Shown piece by piece: positions 17,571 through 26,249 of a DNA stretch of 64,000 nt; the stretch's first letter is position 1; every line of letters begins with the position of its first letter. Both the position numbers and the translations under genes were made by a program. Source of the stretch: Salinicola halophyticus (GTDB lineage: Bacteria > Pseudomonadota > Gammaproteobacteria > Pseudomonadales > Halomonadaceae). The stretch covers positions 517,323 through 581,322 of the forward strand of contig NZ_PZJN01000003.1 in NCBI RefSeq assembly GCF_003206695.1, read 5' to 3'. The notes under the pieces are model-generated. The model was not told the DNA's origin. It saw nothing but the letters and a program-made list of their open reading frames with translations, and did no database searches.

Positions 17571-19958
17571 TCAGGGGCTGGATTCTACCCCAACATGCTC
17601 GCGGTCGACAGCCGACCGCCGCGACCATCCCGGATGCCGCTGGGCATGAACCACGACGCCGGAGGACGACAGCGTGATCCGCACGGCGCCGTCGTAGGCG
17701 GTATTCCAGACTCGACTGCCGGCATCGATGAAGCGCTGCACGACCGCTGGCGCCGGATGGCCGAACGGATTACCGCGCCCGCTGCTGAAGATCACGTCGT
17801 CAGGATGGGCGGCGGCGATCAACGCCCGGGATGAACTCGTTGCGCTGCCGTGATGGCCTGCCACCAGCACGTCGACGGGTCGCGCGCCCAGCGGCCCCTG
17901 CGTCAACGCCCCCGCGAACGCGCGTTCGCGATCCGCGCTGGCATCGCCGGTAATCAGTACCCGCCGCTCGCCCGAGGTCACCAGCAACACGCAGGATCGA
18001 TCGTTGCGATTCGCCGCGACGTCACCCGCTGGTGGCGACAGAAACCGCCAGGTGACGCTGCCATCATGCCACTCGTCGCCCGCCTCGCACGGACGCGACG
18101 GTAGCGCCAGCTCGTTTCCCCGAGGCGCCCACCAGTGCTCGACGCGATGGTCCTGGCGTAGCGCGGCGATACCGCCCGCGTGATCGGTATCGCTGTGGGT
18201 GACGATCACGTCGTCGAATCGTTGCCCCGGCGACCAAAGCAGCGCTGCCGGCATGAAGCCCGACGCAAAACGAGGACCGGTATCCATCAGTACTCGGCGA
18301 TCCCGGGTCTCGAGCTGGACCAGCTGGCCCTGACCGACGTCGTAGACGGTGACGATCAACTGACCCTCATCCAGTTCAGGGCGGTGAAGCAGCGATACGA
18401 GCAGCGCCAGCAGCAGGCAACCCCATAGCCGCGTCGTACGCTCCACGCCCGGCAGTAGCCAGATCATGCCCCACAGCAGCAGGGCGAGAGAGACCGGCCA
18501 TCGCCACCAGGAGTCGGGCGTCCATAGCGGCAGGAGATCGGACGCGCCGGCCAGCAGGAACGCCAGGGTGTTGGCAAGGTGATCGAAAGGCCACCAGGCC
18601 CAGCTGGCCAGGGTCGGCCAGGGCGCGAACAGCCATCCCAGAAAGCCGAGCGGTACCATGACGCTACCGACCAGCGGAACGGCAAACAGGTTGATCACCG
18701 GCGCCAACGGCGACAGGCGTCCGAAAGCAAGCAGGACCGCAGCAGCCATGATCGGTGCCAGCAGCCACTGACTGCGAAGCAGCGCGATGCAGCCACCTCG
18801 CCACCCGATAGGCCTTGGGCGCCCCGACCAGGCCAGGATCAGCACCGCCACCGCGGCGAACGAGAGCCACAGTCCAGGTCGCCACGGCGCCAGAGGGTCA
18901 CAGATCACCACCAGTGCCAAGGCCAGCCACCAGGCTTGCCACCACCCCGGCGCATGACGCCCGCTCGCCGCCCACAATCCCACCGCGACCATGATCGAGG
19001 CGCGTACGGCGGGCGGCTCGAAGCCGGCAAGCCCCGCATAGGCAAAAGCGGCCGCGCCGGCGCCCAGCCAGGGCCAGATCGTCATCCGCCAGGCCAGGGG
19101 TTGGAGCCAGCGCGATAGCCGCCTCAGAAGCCACAGAAACAGCGCGGCAATCAGTCCGATATGCAGGCCGGAGATGACCATCAGATGCGTCGTCCCGGTG
19201 GCATTCAGCAGTTGCCAGTCATCATCGTCAAGACGGTCACCGGCGCCCAGGGTCAAGGCGCTCAGCCAGCGTTTGCCAAGCGGCGAGATGTCCACCGCGT
19301 CCAGCCGCGCGAGCGCCGACTGACGAAGGGAAAATGGCGCCTCGGAGAGTCGTCGCGGCGCACCGTCGCGAACATAGCCGAGGGCCTGGATGCCCTCGCG
19401 CCAGAGCCAGGCCCCATAATCGAACGTCTCGGGATTGGCGAATCCTATCGGCTGGCGTAGCCGCGCGGTGAGCTCCCAACGCTCTCCCCGCTCGAGTTCG
19501 GGGGCGCCGTACCACGAGAGCCTGACCCTGCGACTATCGGGACAGCTGTCACCGGCCCTTCGGGGGCGACAGTCATCGATCTGGAATCGAAAGCGGGCCC
19601 GCCGCGCATCGACGTCCAGCGTCTGAATTCGACCGGACAGCGTGAATTCGTGCCCGGCAAGTGCCGATGGCAACACTCCCTCACGCTGCTGGCCAACGCC
19701 ATGAGCACAGGCCAGCAGTGCCAGCATCACGGCGCCCGCCCATAGCGAACGTCGCCATGCCGAGATTGCCAACAGCAGGACGGCGCCGCCGTACACGCTC
19801 CACCCTAAAGTGCTGGCATCACCGCCAGGATAGCCGACGGGAGAACCGAGACGTGAGCCCAGGAAAGACCCGCCTATCGCCGCCATGGCCAGCGGCATCC
19901 CCCAGCCCAGGCGTCCCGGTAGCGCTTCGATCAAGCGCCGAACATTAGCGGCCGCCAA
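17571..19958 (-). CDS. comEC: ComEC/Rec2 DNA-uptake channel protein
   Basis: ComEC forms the inner-membrane channel for transforming DNA. The 795-residue product has N-terminal membrane helices with an OB-fold-like periplasmic region, the Competence domain with many hydrophobic helices (about 220-500), and a C-terminal metallo-beta-lactamase domain. That domain shows DVGQGQLVQL, the metal motif THSDTDHAGG and AGHHGSATSSS. All three domains are present, so natural competence is possible, although pilus genes are not in this window. The first codon is uncertain: the longest frame starts with TTG at 19958, and an ATG lies 20 codons inside. Confidence 0.93.
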   Translation of the reverse strand: MAAANVRRLIEALPGRLGWGMPLAMAAIGGSFLGSRLGSPVGYPGGDASTLGWSVYGGAVLLLAISAWRRSLWAGAVMLALLACAHGVGQQREGVLPSALAGHEFTLSGRIQTLDVDARRARFRFQIDDCRPRRAGDSCPDSRRVRLSWYGAPELERGERWELTARLRQPIGFANPETFDYGAWLWREGIQALGYVRDGAPRRLSEAPFSLRQSALARLDAVDISPLGKRWLSALTLGAGDRLDDDDWQLLNATGTTHLMVISGLHIGLIAALFLWLLRRLSRWLQPLAWRMTIWPWLGAGAAAFAYAGLAGFEPPAVRASIMVAVGLWAASGRHAPGWWQAWWLALALVVICDPLAPWRPGLWLSFAAVAVLILAWSGRPRPIGWRGGCIALLRSQWLLAPIMAAAVLLAFGRLSPLAPVINLFAVPLVGSVMVPLGFLGWLFAPWPTLASWAWWPFDHLANTLAFLLAGASDLLPLWTPDSWWRWPVSLALLLWGMIWLLPGVERTTRLWGCLLLALLVSLLHRPELDEGQLIVTVYDVGQGQLVQLETRDRRVLMDTGPRFASGFMPAALLWSPGQRFDDVIVTHSDTDHAGGIAALRQDHRVEHWWAPRGNELALPSRPCEAGDEWHDGSVTWRFLSPPAGDVAANRNDRSCVLLVTSGERRVLITGDASADRERAFAGALTQGPLGARPVDVLVAGHHGSATSSSRALIAAAHPDDVIFSSGRGNPFGHPAPAVVQRFIDAGSRVWNTAYDGAVRITLSSSGVVVHAQRHPGWSRRSAVDREHVGVESSP

Positions 19959-20057
19959 CGAGCGAAGTCTCGGGATGGCGATCTAACGACGGACTTAACA
20001 TGGCGGGGCCTTGGAGTTGTATGGATAATGGGCCTTCTTCGTTCAGCGAGCGGCCTC

Positions 20058-20588
20058 ATGTCTCGTCGATGGTTACAACGCTACATTCCCAGCCAGGAGA
20101 GGCTGCAGCGCACTCGCTCTCTGCGTTTCATGCAACCCATGCTGGACGATCCGGCGATGTGGATACTCTCGCGTCGCAGCGTTGCCAACGCCTGCATGGT
20201 CGGTCTGTTCGCGGCCATGCTGCCGATCCCCTGTCAGATGCTGCTGGCCGCTTTCGGTGCCTACTGCTTTCGCGGCAATCTTCCGCTGTCCGTCAGTCTG
20301 GTCTGGTTGACCAACCCGCTGACGATGCCGGTGGTGTTCTACTTCAACTACCGGGTCGGGGCCTGGATCCTGAATTACCCGGCGCGCCAGGTACCGGACC
20401 ACATCACCACGATGTGGATTGCCGAACAGATGGCCAACATCATTCTGCCGCTGGCCGTCGGCTCGGTCGTCGTCGGCCTGGTGCTGGCCATCGCCAGCAA
20501 CGTGCTGGTACGGCTGATCTGGCGCTTACAGATCTCCCGCAGCTGGCGTCGCCGGGCGAAACGACGCCAGCGCCGCCAGAAACCGTGA
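20058..20588 (+). CDS. DUF2062 membrane protein
   Basis: The 176-residue protein starts MSRRWLQRYIP, as other DUF2062 proteins do, and contains the family block VGLFAAMLPIPCQM and LVWLTNPLTMPVVFYF. Two or three hydrophobic segments and a strongly basic C-terminus (RSWRRRAKRRQRRQK) suggest an inner-membrane protein with a cytoplasmic tail. The function is unknown. An in-frame ATG at 20028 has a GGAG 11 nt upstream and is a possible longer start. It lies between comEC and lolD as in Pseudomonas and faces the lolCD genes. Confidence 0.88.
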   Translation: MSRRWLQRYIPSQERLQRTRSLRFMQPMLDDPAMWILSRRSVANACMVGLFAAMLPIPCQMLLAAFGAYCFRGNLPLSVSLVWLTNPLTMPVVFYFNYRVGAWILNYPARQVPDHITTMWIAEQMANIILPLAVGSVVVGLVLAIASNVLVRLIWRLQISRSWRRRAKRRQRRQKP

Positions 20589-20672
20589 TTTCATCGAGTT
20601 CGACCTTCCCCCGAGCCACGGCTCCTCTGCCTTCTGCCTGTCGAGCGCCATTTCGACGCATGGCGGGAACGC

Positions 20673-20712
20673 AAAAAAATGCCGCCCTGGACTGTTGATC
20701 GTCCAGGGCGGC
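20673..20712 (-). terminator. Rho-independent terminator of lolC-lolD
   Basis: A perfect 12-bp stem (GCCGCCCTGGAC at 20681-20692 with its complement at 20701-20712) and 8-nt loop are followed, on the minus strand, by ATTTTTTT. It lies 38 nt after the lolD stop. The plus side has no T-run, so it is mainly a minus-strand terminator. Confidence 0.88.
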
Positions 20713-20749
20713 GTCAGCTTTAGCGGCTGCAGAAATTATCGGCGTTAGG

Positions 20750-21475
20750 TCACACCGCGTCGACAGCGGTCAACTGACCCTTGTCGAGACGCATCATGCG
20801 ATCCTGATGGGCCGCTAACGACATGTCATGGGTGACTACCACGAAGGCGCAGTCGGTGGTCGCTGCCAGTTCGTCCATCATCGCCAGAATGTTGCCTGCG
20901 GTGGTCTGGTCGAGGTTGCCCGTCGGCTCATCCATCAGCACCAGGCTCGGATCGGTGACCAGCGCTCTGGCGATGGCGACGCGCTGGCGCTCGCCGCCAG
21001 ACAGTTCACCCGGCTTGTGCGCGCCCCGCGGTGCCATGCCGACGCGATCCAGCAGCTGCTGGGCCTTGTCGACGGCGACCTTGCGGCTCTGGCCGCGAAT
21101 GATCAGCGGCAGAGCGACGTTTTCCGCCGCGGTGAACTCCGCCAGCAGATGGTGGAACTGGTAGACGAAACCGATATAGCGGTTGCGGAAACTGCCCAGC
21201 GCCGCCTCACCCAGCCCGGCCAACGACTGCCCGCCGATGATGACCTCGCCGCCGCTGGGACGGTCGAGGCCGCCCAGCAGATTGAGCAGCGTGGTCTTGC
21301 CGGAACCCGAGCTGCCGACGACGGCCACCCGCTCTCCCGCCCGCACCTGCATATCCAGATGGTCCAGCACCGTGAGATCCTGCGGCCCTTCGCTGTAGGT
21401 TCGCGTGAGCTGACGGCAGTCGAGCATGACGTTGTCTCCGCTGGCGGACGATGACCGGAATTTGAGTTCACTCAT
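20750..21475 (-). CDS. lolD: Lipoprotein-releasing system ATPase LolD
   Basis: LolD is the ATPase that powers extraction of outer-membrane lipoproteins from the inner membrane. The protein shows Walker A GSSGSGKTT, LSGGERQR, VLMDEPTGNLD (Walker B) and VTHDMSLA. From ATG 21475 it overlaps the permease stop by 8 nt and is 241 residues. A second ATG at 21427 (225 residues, MLDCRQLTRTY) has GGAG 8 nt upstream and may be the actual start. Only one permease gene accompanies it. Confidence 0.95.
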   Translation of the reverse strand: MSELKFRSSSASGDNVMLDCRQLTRTYSEGPQDLTVLDHLDMQVRAGERVAVVGSSGSGKTTLLNLLGGLDRPSGGEVIIGGQSLAGLGEAALGSFRNRYIGFVYQFHHLLAEFTAAENVALPLIIRGQSRKVAVDKAQQLLDRVGMAPRGAHKPGELSGGERQRVAIARALVTDPSLVLMDEPTGNLDQTTAGNILAMMDELAATTDCAFVVVTHDMSLAAHQDRMMRLDKGQLTAVDAV

Positions 21476-22709
21476 AACGCAGCACCTCGGCCGGCTGAAT
21501 ACGCGCCGCTCGCCAGGCCGGATAGAGCGTCGACAGGAAGGTCAGCCCGAACGCACTGGAGATGATGACACCCAGATCGCTCATCTCGAGCCGCGACGGC
21601 AGATAGCTGATGAAATAGACGTTGGGATCGAGAAACTGAATCCCGGTGACCGCCTGCACCCAGGCAATGATATCGGATACCGTCAGCGCCAGAATCACCC
21701 CGGCAACGACGCCGATCACGATTCCGATGATGCCGATCGCCAGCCCCTGAACCACGAAGATGCCCATGATCGATTTCGGCTTGGCGCCGATCGTGCGCAG
21801 GATGGCGATATCCGCATGCTTGTCGGTGACCACCATCACCAGCGTCGAGACGATATTGAACGCCGCCACCGCCACGATCACCATCAGCAACAGGCCGATC
21901 ATGTGCTTTTCCATCTGGATCGCCTGAAACAGATTGCCGTGGGTATAGGTCCAGTCCATTCCCCGGTAGCCCGACCCCAGATTCGAGACGATATCCCGGG
22001 TCACCGGCCCCGCCTTGAACAGATCGTCGAGCTCCAGACGCAGTCCGTCGACCTTGTCGCCGAGACGGGCGAGCGTCTGCATGTCCTCGATGTTGGCATA
22101 GGCCAGGTTGGCATCCAGATCGGCCCCGACCTTGAAGATGCCACTGACGGTGAAGCGCTTCAGCCGTGGGAAGACGCCGCCCGGCGTGATGGAGGCTTCC
22201 GGCACCAGCAGCGTCACGCGATCACCGACGCCGACGCCGAGATTGCGCGCCAGCAGCGAGCCCAGCACCACGTGCCAGCTTCCCGGAGAGAGGTCGTCGA
22301 GCGAACCGGCCTGCATGTGCTGGTCGATGATCGAGACGTGGCGCTCGTAGTCCGGCTGTACCCCGGTGACCATCGCCCCCTGGGTGCGCCCGCTCGCCGA
22401 GAACATGCCCTGCTGCTGCACGTAGGGTGCCGAGGCGATCACGTCCTTGTGCTGATCGACCTTCTCGGCCAGCGCTTTCCAGTCCTGCATGCCGCCCTGC
22501 TGTTCGATACGGGTATGCGGCACCATCCCCAGCACGCGAGTCCGCAGCTCGTGGTCGAAGCCGTTCATGACCGATAGCACCAGTATCAGTACGGCCACGC
22601 CCAGGGCCAGACCCAGCATCGAGGTCAGTGAAATGAAGGATATGAAGTGATTACGTCGTTTGGCCCGGACGTATCGCAGGCCCACCAGAAAGGGTAAACG
22701 GTCGAGCAT
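21468..22709 (-). CDS. Lipoprotein-releasing ABC permease, LolC/LolE/LolF family
   Basis: This inner-membrane permease works with LolD to pass lipoproteins to LolA. The 413-residue protein has an N-terminal helix (about 25-47) after PFLVGLRYVRAKRRNHFISF, a large periplasmic domain, and three C-terminal helices (around 270-390), ending AEVLRYE. E. coli has separate LolC and LolE; here only one permease is encoded beside lolD, and the next gene upstream is divergent. Either the partner lies elsewhere or this is a LolF-type protein acting as a homodimer. The family assignment is secure, the subtype is not. Confidence 0.93.
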   Translation of the reverse strand: MLDRLPFLVGLRYVRAKRRNHFISFISLTSMLGLALGVAVLILVLSVMNGFDHELRTRVLGMVPHTRIEQQGGMQDWKALAEKVDQHKDVIASAPYVQQQGMFSASGRTQGAMVTGVQPDYERHVSIIDQHMQAGSLDDLSPGSWHVVLGSLLARNLGVGVGDRVTLLVPEASITPGGVFPRLKRFTVSGIFKVGADLDANLAYANIEDMQTLARLGDKVDGLRLELDDLFKAGPVTRDIVSNLGSGYRGMDWTYTHGNLFQAIQMEKHMIGLLLMVIVAVAAFNIVSTLVMVVTDKHADIAILRTIGAKPKSIMGIFVVQGLAIGIIGIVIGVVAGVILALTVSDIIAWVQAVTGIQFLDPNVYFISYLPSRLEMSDLGVIISSAFGLTFLSTLYPAWRAARIQPAEVLRYE

Positions 22710-22888
22710 CAGGTTTGGTTCCTTGTCAGCAGCGGCTCATGTTACGGGTTTTTGGCGATTCCCGAAAACGCTAGTTTGCCGGGTCACTCGCTGCTTGCCA
22801 GCCGGCAGAGCCACGCTACACTGGCGACCAACGGAAATCGGCGACGGGCGGGCCTCGAAACCGCTGTCGGACGGCACCGAACGCTGGC

Positions 22889-22916
22889 TTGCATTGCCGT
22901 AACCAGGCCCTACAAT
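22889..22916 (+). promoter_or_regulatory. Candidate aguA promoter
   Basis: TTGCAT (22889-22894) and TACAAT (22911-22916) are 16 nt apart, 59 nt upstream of the aguA ATG. The -10 matches five of six consensus bases and the -35 about half. The rest of the 22710-22974 spacer shows nothing else clear. Confidence 0.4.
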
Positions 22917-22974
22917 GCCGCGTCCTCGCCATCGGCCCTGGCGCACACCGGCCCTAATGCGCAATGGAGACACC

Positions 22975-24027
22975 ATGACCCTGCGTCTGTTCCCCGAATG
23001 GCACTCGCAAGATGCCATTCAACTGACCTGGCCGACCCCGACCAGTGACTGGGCGCCGCTGCTCGAGCAGATCGAGGCGACGCTTGAAGCGATGGTCGTG
23101 GCGATCACCCGCTATCAGCCGGTGCTGATCGGCGTGCACGATGAAGCGCAGCGCGAACGTTTGAGCGCGCGTTTCCAGGCGCTCGGTGCTGAGGCCGAGC
23201 GACGCCATCTGATGGTGGTGGCCAGCGATGATACCTGGGCACGAGATCATGGCCCGATCGCCATCGAGCGCAACGGCTCGATCGAACTGCTCGACTACGT
23301 CTTCACCGGCTGGGGCGGCAAGTTCGCCGCCGCGCGCGACGATGCCCTGACCCGGGCACTGGCTGCGCAGCAGGTCTTCGCCGCGCCGGTAGTCTCTCAG
23401 GACTTGATACTCGAAGGGGGCGCCATCGACACCGATGGCGAAGGTACGCTGCTCACCACCAGCGCCTGCCTGCTCAATCCCAATCGCAACCCGAGCCTGG
23501 ACCGCGAGGCCATCGAAGACCACCTCGCACAACGACTGGGTATATCCCGTGTGCTGTGGCTCGAGCACGGCCATCTGGAGGGCGACGATACCGATAGCCA
23601 CATCGACACGCTGGCGCGGTTTTGCGATCCGGCGACGATCGCCTACGTTCGTTGCGACGACCCTCAGGACCCGCATTACGAGGCGCTCTGCGCGATGGAA
23701 GCCGAACTCAAGGCTTTCCGGCGGGAGGATGGTTCGCCCTATCGCCTGCTGCCACTACCCTGGCCCCGGGCGTGTTTCGATCCGGACGACGGACGTCGGC
23801 TGCCGGCGACCTATGCCAACTTTCTCATCATCAACGGCGCCGTGCTCGTGCCCACCTACGCTGACGCGGCCGATTTCCGGGCGCTGCAGGTAATCGCCAG
23901 TGCCTTCCCGGATCGCGAGGTGATACCGATCGACTGCCGCGCCGTCATTCGTCAGCATGGCAGCCTCCATTGCCTGACCATGCAGCTGCCGCGCGGTGCG
24001 CTGAACCCCGCGCCGTTCCAGGATTAA
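22975..24027 (+). CDS. aguA: Agmatine deiminase
   Basis: AguA hydrolyses agmatine to N-carbamoylputrescine and ammonia in the arginine-decarboxylase route to putrescine. The 350-residue protein belongs to the peptidyl-arginine-deiminase-like fold. It shows DDTWARDHGP, the GGAIDTDGEGTLLTT substrate-binding stretch, the catalytic His in LEHGHLEGDDTDSH, and the nucleophilic Cys in GSLHCLTMQ close to the C-terminus. ATG 22975 gives a family-like MTLRLFPEWHSQ start; a frame 20 codons longer has Pro/Arg-rich non-homologous sequence. aguB begins 9 nt after its stop, forming a two-gene putrescine unit. Confidence 0.95.
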   Translation: MTLRLFPEWHSQDAIQLTWPTPTSDWAPLLEQIEATLEAMVVAITRYQPVLIGVHDEAQRERLSARFQALGAEAERRHLMVVASDDTWARDHGPIAIERNGSIELLDYVFTGWGGKFAAARDDALTRALAAQQVFAAPVVSQDLILEGGAIDTDGEGTLLTTSACLLNPNRNPSLDREAIEDHLAQRLGISRVLWLEHGHLEGDDTDSHIDTLARFCDPATIAYVRCDDPQDPHYEALCAMEAELKAFRREDGSPYRLLPLPWPRACFDPDDGRRLPATYANFLIINGAVLVPTYADAADFRALQVIASAFPDREVIPIDCRAVIRQHGSLHCLTMQLPRGALNPAPFQD

Positions 24028-24036
24028 GGAGAGACG

Positions 24037-24936
24037 ATGTCCAAGACACTCAAGGTCGGTCTGGTACAACAGCAGGCCTGGCCGGAAAAACAGCGTAGCC
24101 TCGAAGCCAGCGAAGCCGGTATCCGCGAGCTCGCCGCCCAGGGCGCCGAGCTGGTTCTGCTGCAGGAACTGCACGCGACCCACTACTTCTGTCAGTGCGA
24201 AGACACCGATCTTTTCGATCTCGCCGAGCCGCTGGACGGGCCCACCGGACAGAAGCTGGCCGGACTCGCCCGCGAGCTCGATATCGTCATCGTCGGCTCG
24301 ATCTTCGAGCGTCGCGCTGCCGGTCTCTATCACAACACCGCCATCGTGCTGGATCGTGCCAAGGGTCGGGTCGGCCATTACCGCAAGATGCACATCCCCG
24401 ATGATCCGGGCTTCTACGAAAAGTTCTACTTCACGCCCGGCGACGAGGATGCCGAGCAGGGGTTCGAACCGATCGATACCTCCGTCGGCCGCCTCGGCGT
24501 ACTGGTGTGCTGGGATCAGTGGTACCCGGAAGCCGCACGTCTGATGGCGTTGGCGGGTGCCGAGCTGTTGCTGTACCCCACCGCGATCGGCTGGACGCCA
24601 TCCGACGAGCCGGCGGAAAAACAGCGCCAGAAAGATGCCTGGACACTGATCCAGCGCTCCCACGGTGTCGCCAACGGCCTGCCGGTCATCGTTGCCAATC
24701 GTGTTGGCCACGAACCCGACCTTTCCGGCGTCGGCGAAGGCATCGACTTCTGGGGCGGCAGCTTCGTCTGCGGCCCTCAGGGCGAGCTGCTGGCTCATGC
24801 CGGCGAGGCGAGTGAAAACCGGCTCGTCGAGGTCGATCTGGCACGTAGCGAAGACGTCCGCCGCACCTGGCCCTACCTGCGAGATCGCCGCATCGATGCC
24901 TACGGCGACCTGACCCGCCGCTACCGCGACCGCTAG
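24037..24936 (+). CDS. aguB: N-carbamoylputrescine amidase
   Basis: AguB releases CO2 and ammonia from N-carbamoylputrescine to give putrescine. The 299-residue protein is a nitrilase-superfamily enzyme with the catalytic Glu in LLQELHATHYF, Lys in YRKMHIPDDPGF, and Cys in VLVCWDQWYPEAAR. AAGGAG stands just upstream of its ATG. With aguA it completes agmatine-to-putrescine conversion. Nothing indicates regulation beyond the shared transcript. Confidence 0.96.
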   Translation: MSKTLKVGLVQQQAWPEKQRSLEASEAGIRELAAQGAELVLLQELHATHYFCQCEDTDLFDLAEPLDGPTGQKLAGLARELDIVIVGSIFERRAAGLYHNTAIVLDRAKGRVGHYRKMHIPDDPGFYEKFYFTPGDEDAEQGFEPIDTSVGRLGVLVCWDQWYPEAARLMALAGAELLLYPTAIGWTPSDEPAEKQRQKDAWTLIQRSHGVANGLPVIVANRVGHEPDLSGVGEGIDFWGGSFVCGPQGELLAHAGEASENRLVEVDLARSEDVRRTWPYLRDRRIDAYGDLTRRYRDR

Positions 24937-25083
24937 GCCTGCGATACCGACTTCTAGGTCGAGTCGCACTTGCGGCAACGCCGACGTCGTCCCTGCCTCT
25001 GCCGGGATGGCGTCGGGGCGCCTTGCATCCCCTTGCCCAACGATTCCCCGAGCATCGGGCAGAAATAGCTAGCCAGGACCGAC

Positions 25084-25113
25084 TGGACAAAATAGCCAAG
25101 ATAACGGTATAAA
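25084..25113 (+). promoter_or_regulatory. Candidate promoter of the tus homologue
   Basis: TGGACA (25084-25089) and TATAAA (25108-25113) are 18 nt apart, and the -10 lies 26 nt before the ATG. In E. coli a Ter site overlaps the tus promoter and allows self-repression. No clear match to the E. coli Ter core was seen here. Confidence 0.5.
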
Positions 25114-25139
25114 ATGGCGTTCACTTTCGGGGGCTCATC

Positions 25140-26060
25140 ATGGAACTGCAGTATCGCTTGCTGGCCGAGCTGGAATCCGACTTCGATCGGTTGATCGATG
25201 CCGTCGAGCATCTGGCAACGACGTACGCCGAGCGGCCGACGCCTGCCTGGGCATTGGGCGAGTCGAGCGTCGACGCACCCTGGTTGCGTCGCGCATTGAC
25301 CGACTTCTGGTACCAGGATGGGCAGGACGGGCGCGAGACACGCAACTACATCGGCGTGATCGCCGCCGGCCCGGCGCTCATGGAAGCCGTTGCCGCGGTG
25401 AATCTCGGTAAAGCTCGCTTTGGCGCGACACTCAAGCACATACGCCAGTCCGCGCCCCGACTGATTCCCGAAATCAAGGCCGTGCTGCCCTTCCGGCATC
25501 CGGTCCTGCACGATCATCTGCGCGGCCAGGGGCTGGCTCGCCTGCATCTCAAACAGTGCTGGCGCCAGCTTCCGGTCGCCGACGCCCCGCTCTCCCGCGT
25601 CCGGCTGGCGTGGTACACCAGCGGGCGCTCGATCAAACGCTTGAGCGTTGCCGAAGCAGAGGCCAAGCTCAAACAGATGGACACATCGGCCGCGCACATC
25701 CAGATTCAGCTGCGCAAACTCGGCGATATCCCGGATAGCGAGCCTCTGGCCCAGATCCAGCAGCAGGCGCCGGTGATGCGAGCCAATCTGTTTTTCCGTG
25801 AGGCGCTGGAAGATGGTCGCATGCGGCGGGCCATGAACCTGCCGCTGCCGCTGTTCATTCCGGATCCGGCGTTGAAGCTGCCCCACCTCAATGATCCGCC
25901 GGTCAAACCGCCGACCACCCGGACCCGCGCCAAACGCTCCGATCAACGCCTCGAGGATGATGTCTTTCTGAAGAGCCTGCGGGTCTACCGCTACCGTGAT
26001 CCAGCGCAGCAGATCGCCATCGACCATCAACGAAAAGACGAGGCTATCGATCGGGGATGA
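25140..26060 (+). CDS. tus: DNA replication terminus site-binding protein (Tus homologue)
   Basis: Tus binds Ter sites and blocks replication forks arriving from one side. The 306-residue length fits E. coli Tus (309 aa). By eye several blocks line up with Tus: LARLHLKQCWRQLPV followed by VRLAWYTSGRSIKRL resembles the region ending in the interdomain strands; LPLPLFIPD resembles a Tus core segment; and the closing FLKSLRVYRYRD resembles its last strand. Identity is low, so this is a family call from pattern. The C-terminal third is basic, as expected for DNA binding. A GGGGG ribosome-binding site precedes ATG 25140. It stands alone, downstream of aguAB. Confidence 0.75.
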   Translation: MELQYRLLAELESDFDRLIDAVEHLATTYAERPTPAWALGESSVDAPWLRRALTDFWYQDGQDGRETRNYIGVIAAGPALMEAVAAVNLGKARFGATLKHIRQSAPRLIPEIKAVLPFRHPVLHDHLRGQGLARLHLKQCWRQLPVADAPLSRVRLAWYTSGRSIKRLSVAEAEAKLKQMDTSAAHIQIQLRKLGDIPDSEPLAQIQQQAPVMRANLFFREALEDGRMRRAMNLPLPLFIPDPALKLPHLNDPPVKPPTTRTRAKRSDQRLEDDVFLKSLRVYRYRDPAQQIAIDHQRKDEAIDRG

Positions 26061-26099
26061 TTGCAGCCGTCGCGAACGATAGGCCGCATAGATATGACA

Positions 26100-26249
26100 T
26101 ACAGGGTGCCGACGATATGATCAGCCTTGGAATCCGACCCTGAAATCTAGCCCCTGAATCCAACGCTTGGGTGAAGGCGTCCGATTCAGGAGCGGCGGGA
26201 GATTAACTCAGAGTGTTCGACTGGGAACGCTCGACTCAGACCGCTCGAT
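26100..26249. repeat. Degenerate short repeats between tus and sthA
   Basis: The spacer between the convergent genes contains many variants of CGACTCAG and CGATTCAG. A near-tandem pair, CGCTCGACTCAGAC and CGCTCGATTCAGAA, spans about 26229-26257 and runs into the 3' end of sthA. No clear terminator stem was found. Confidence 0.45.
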
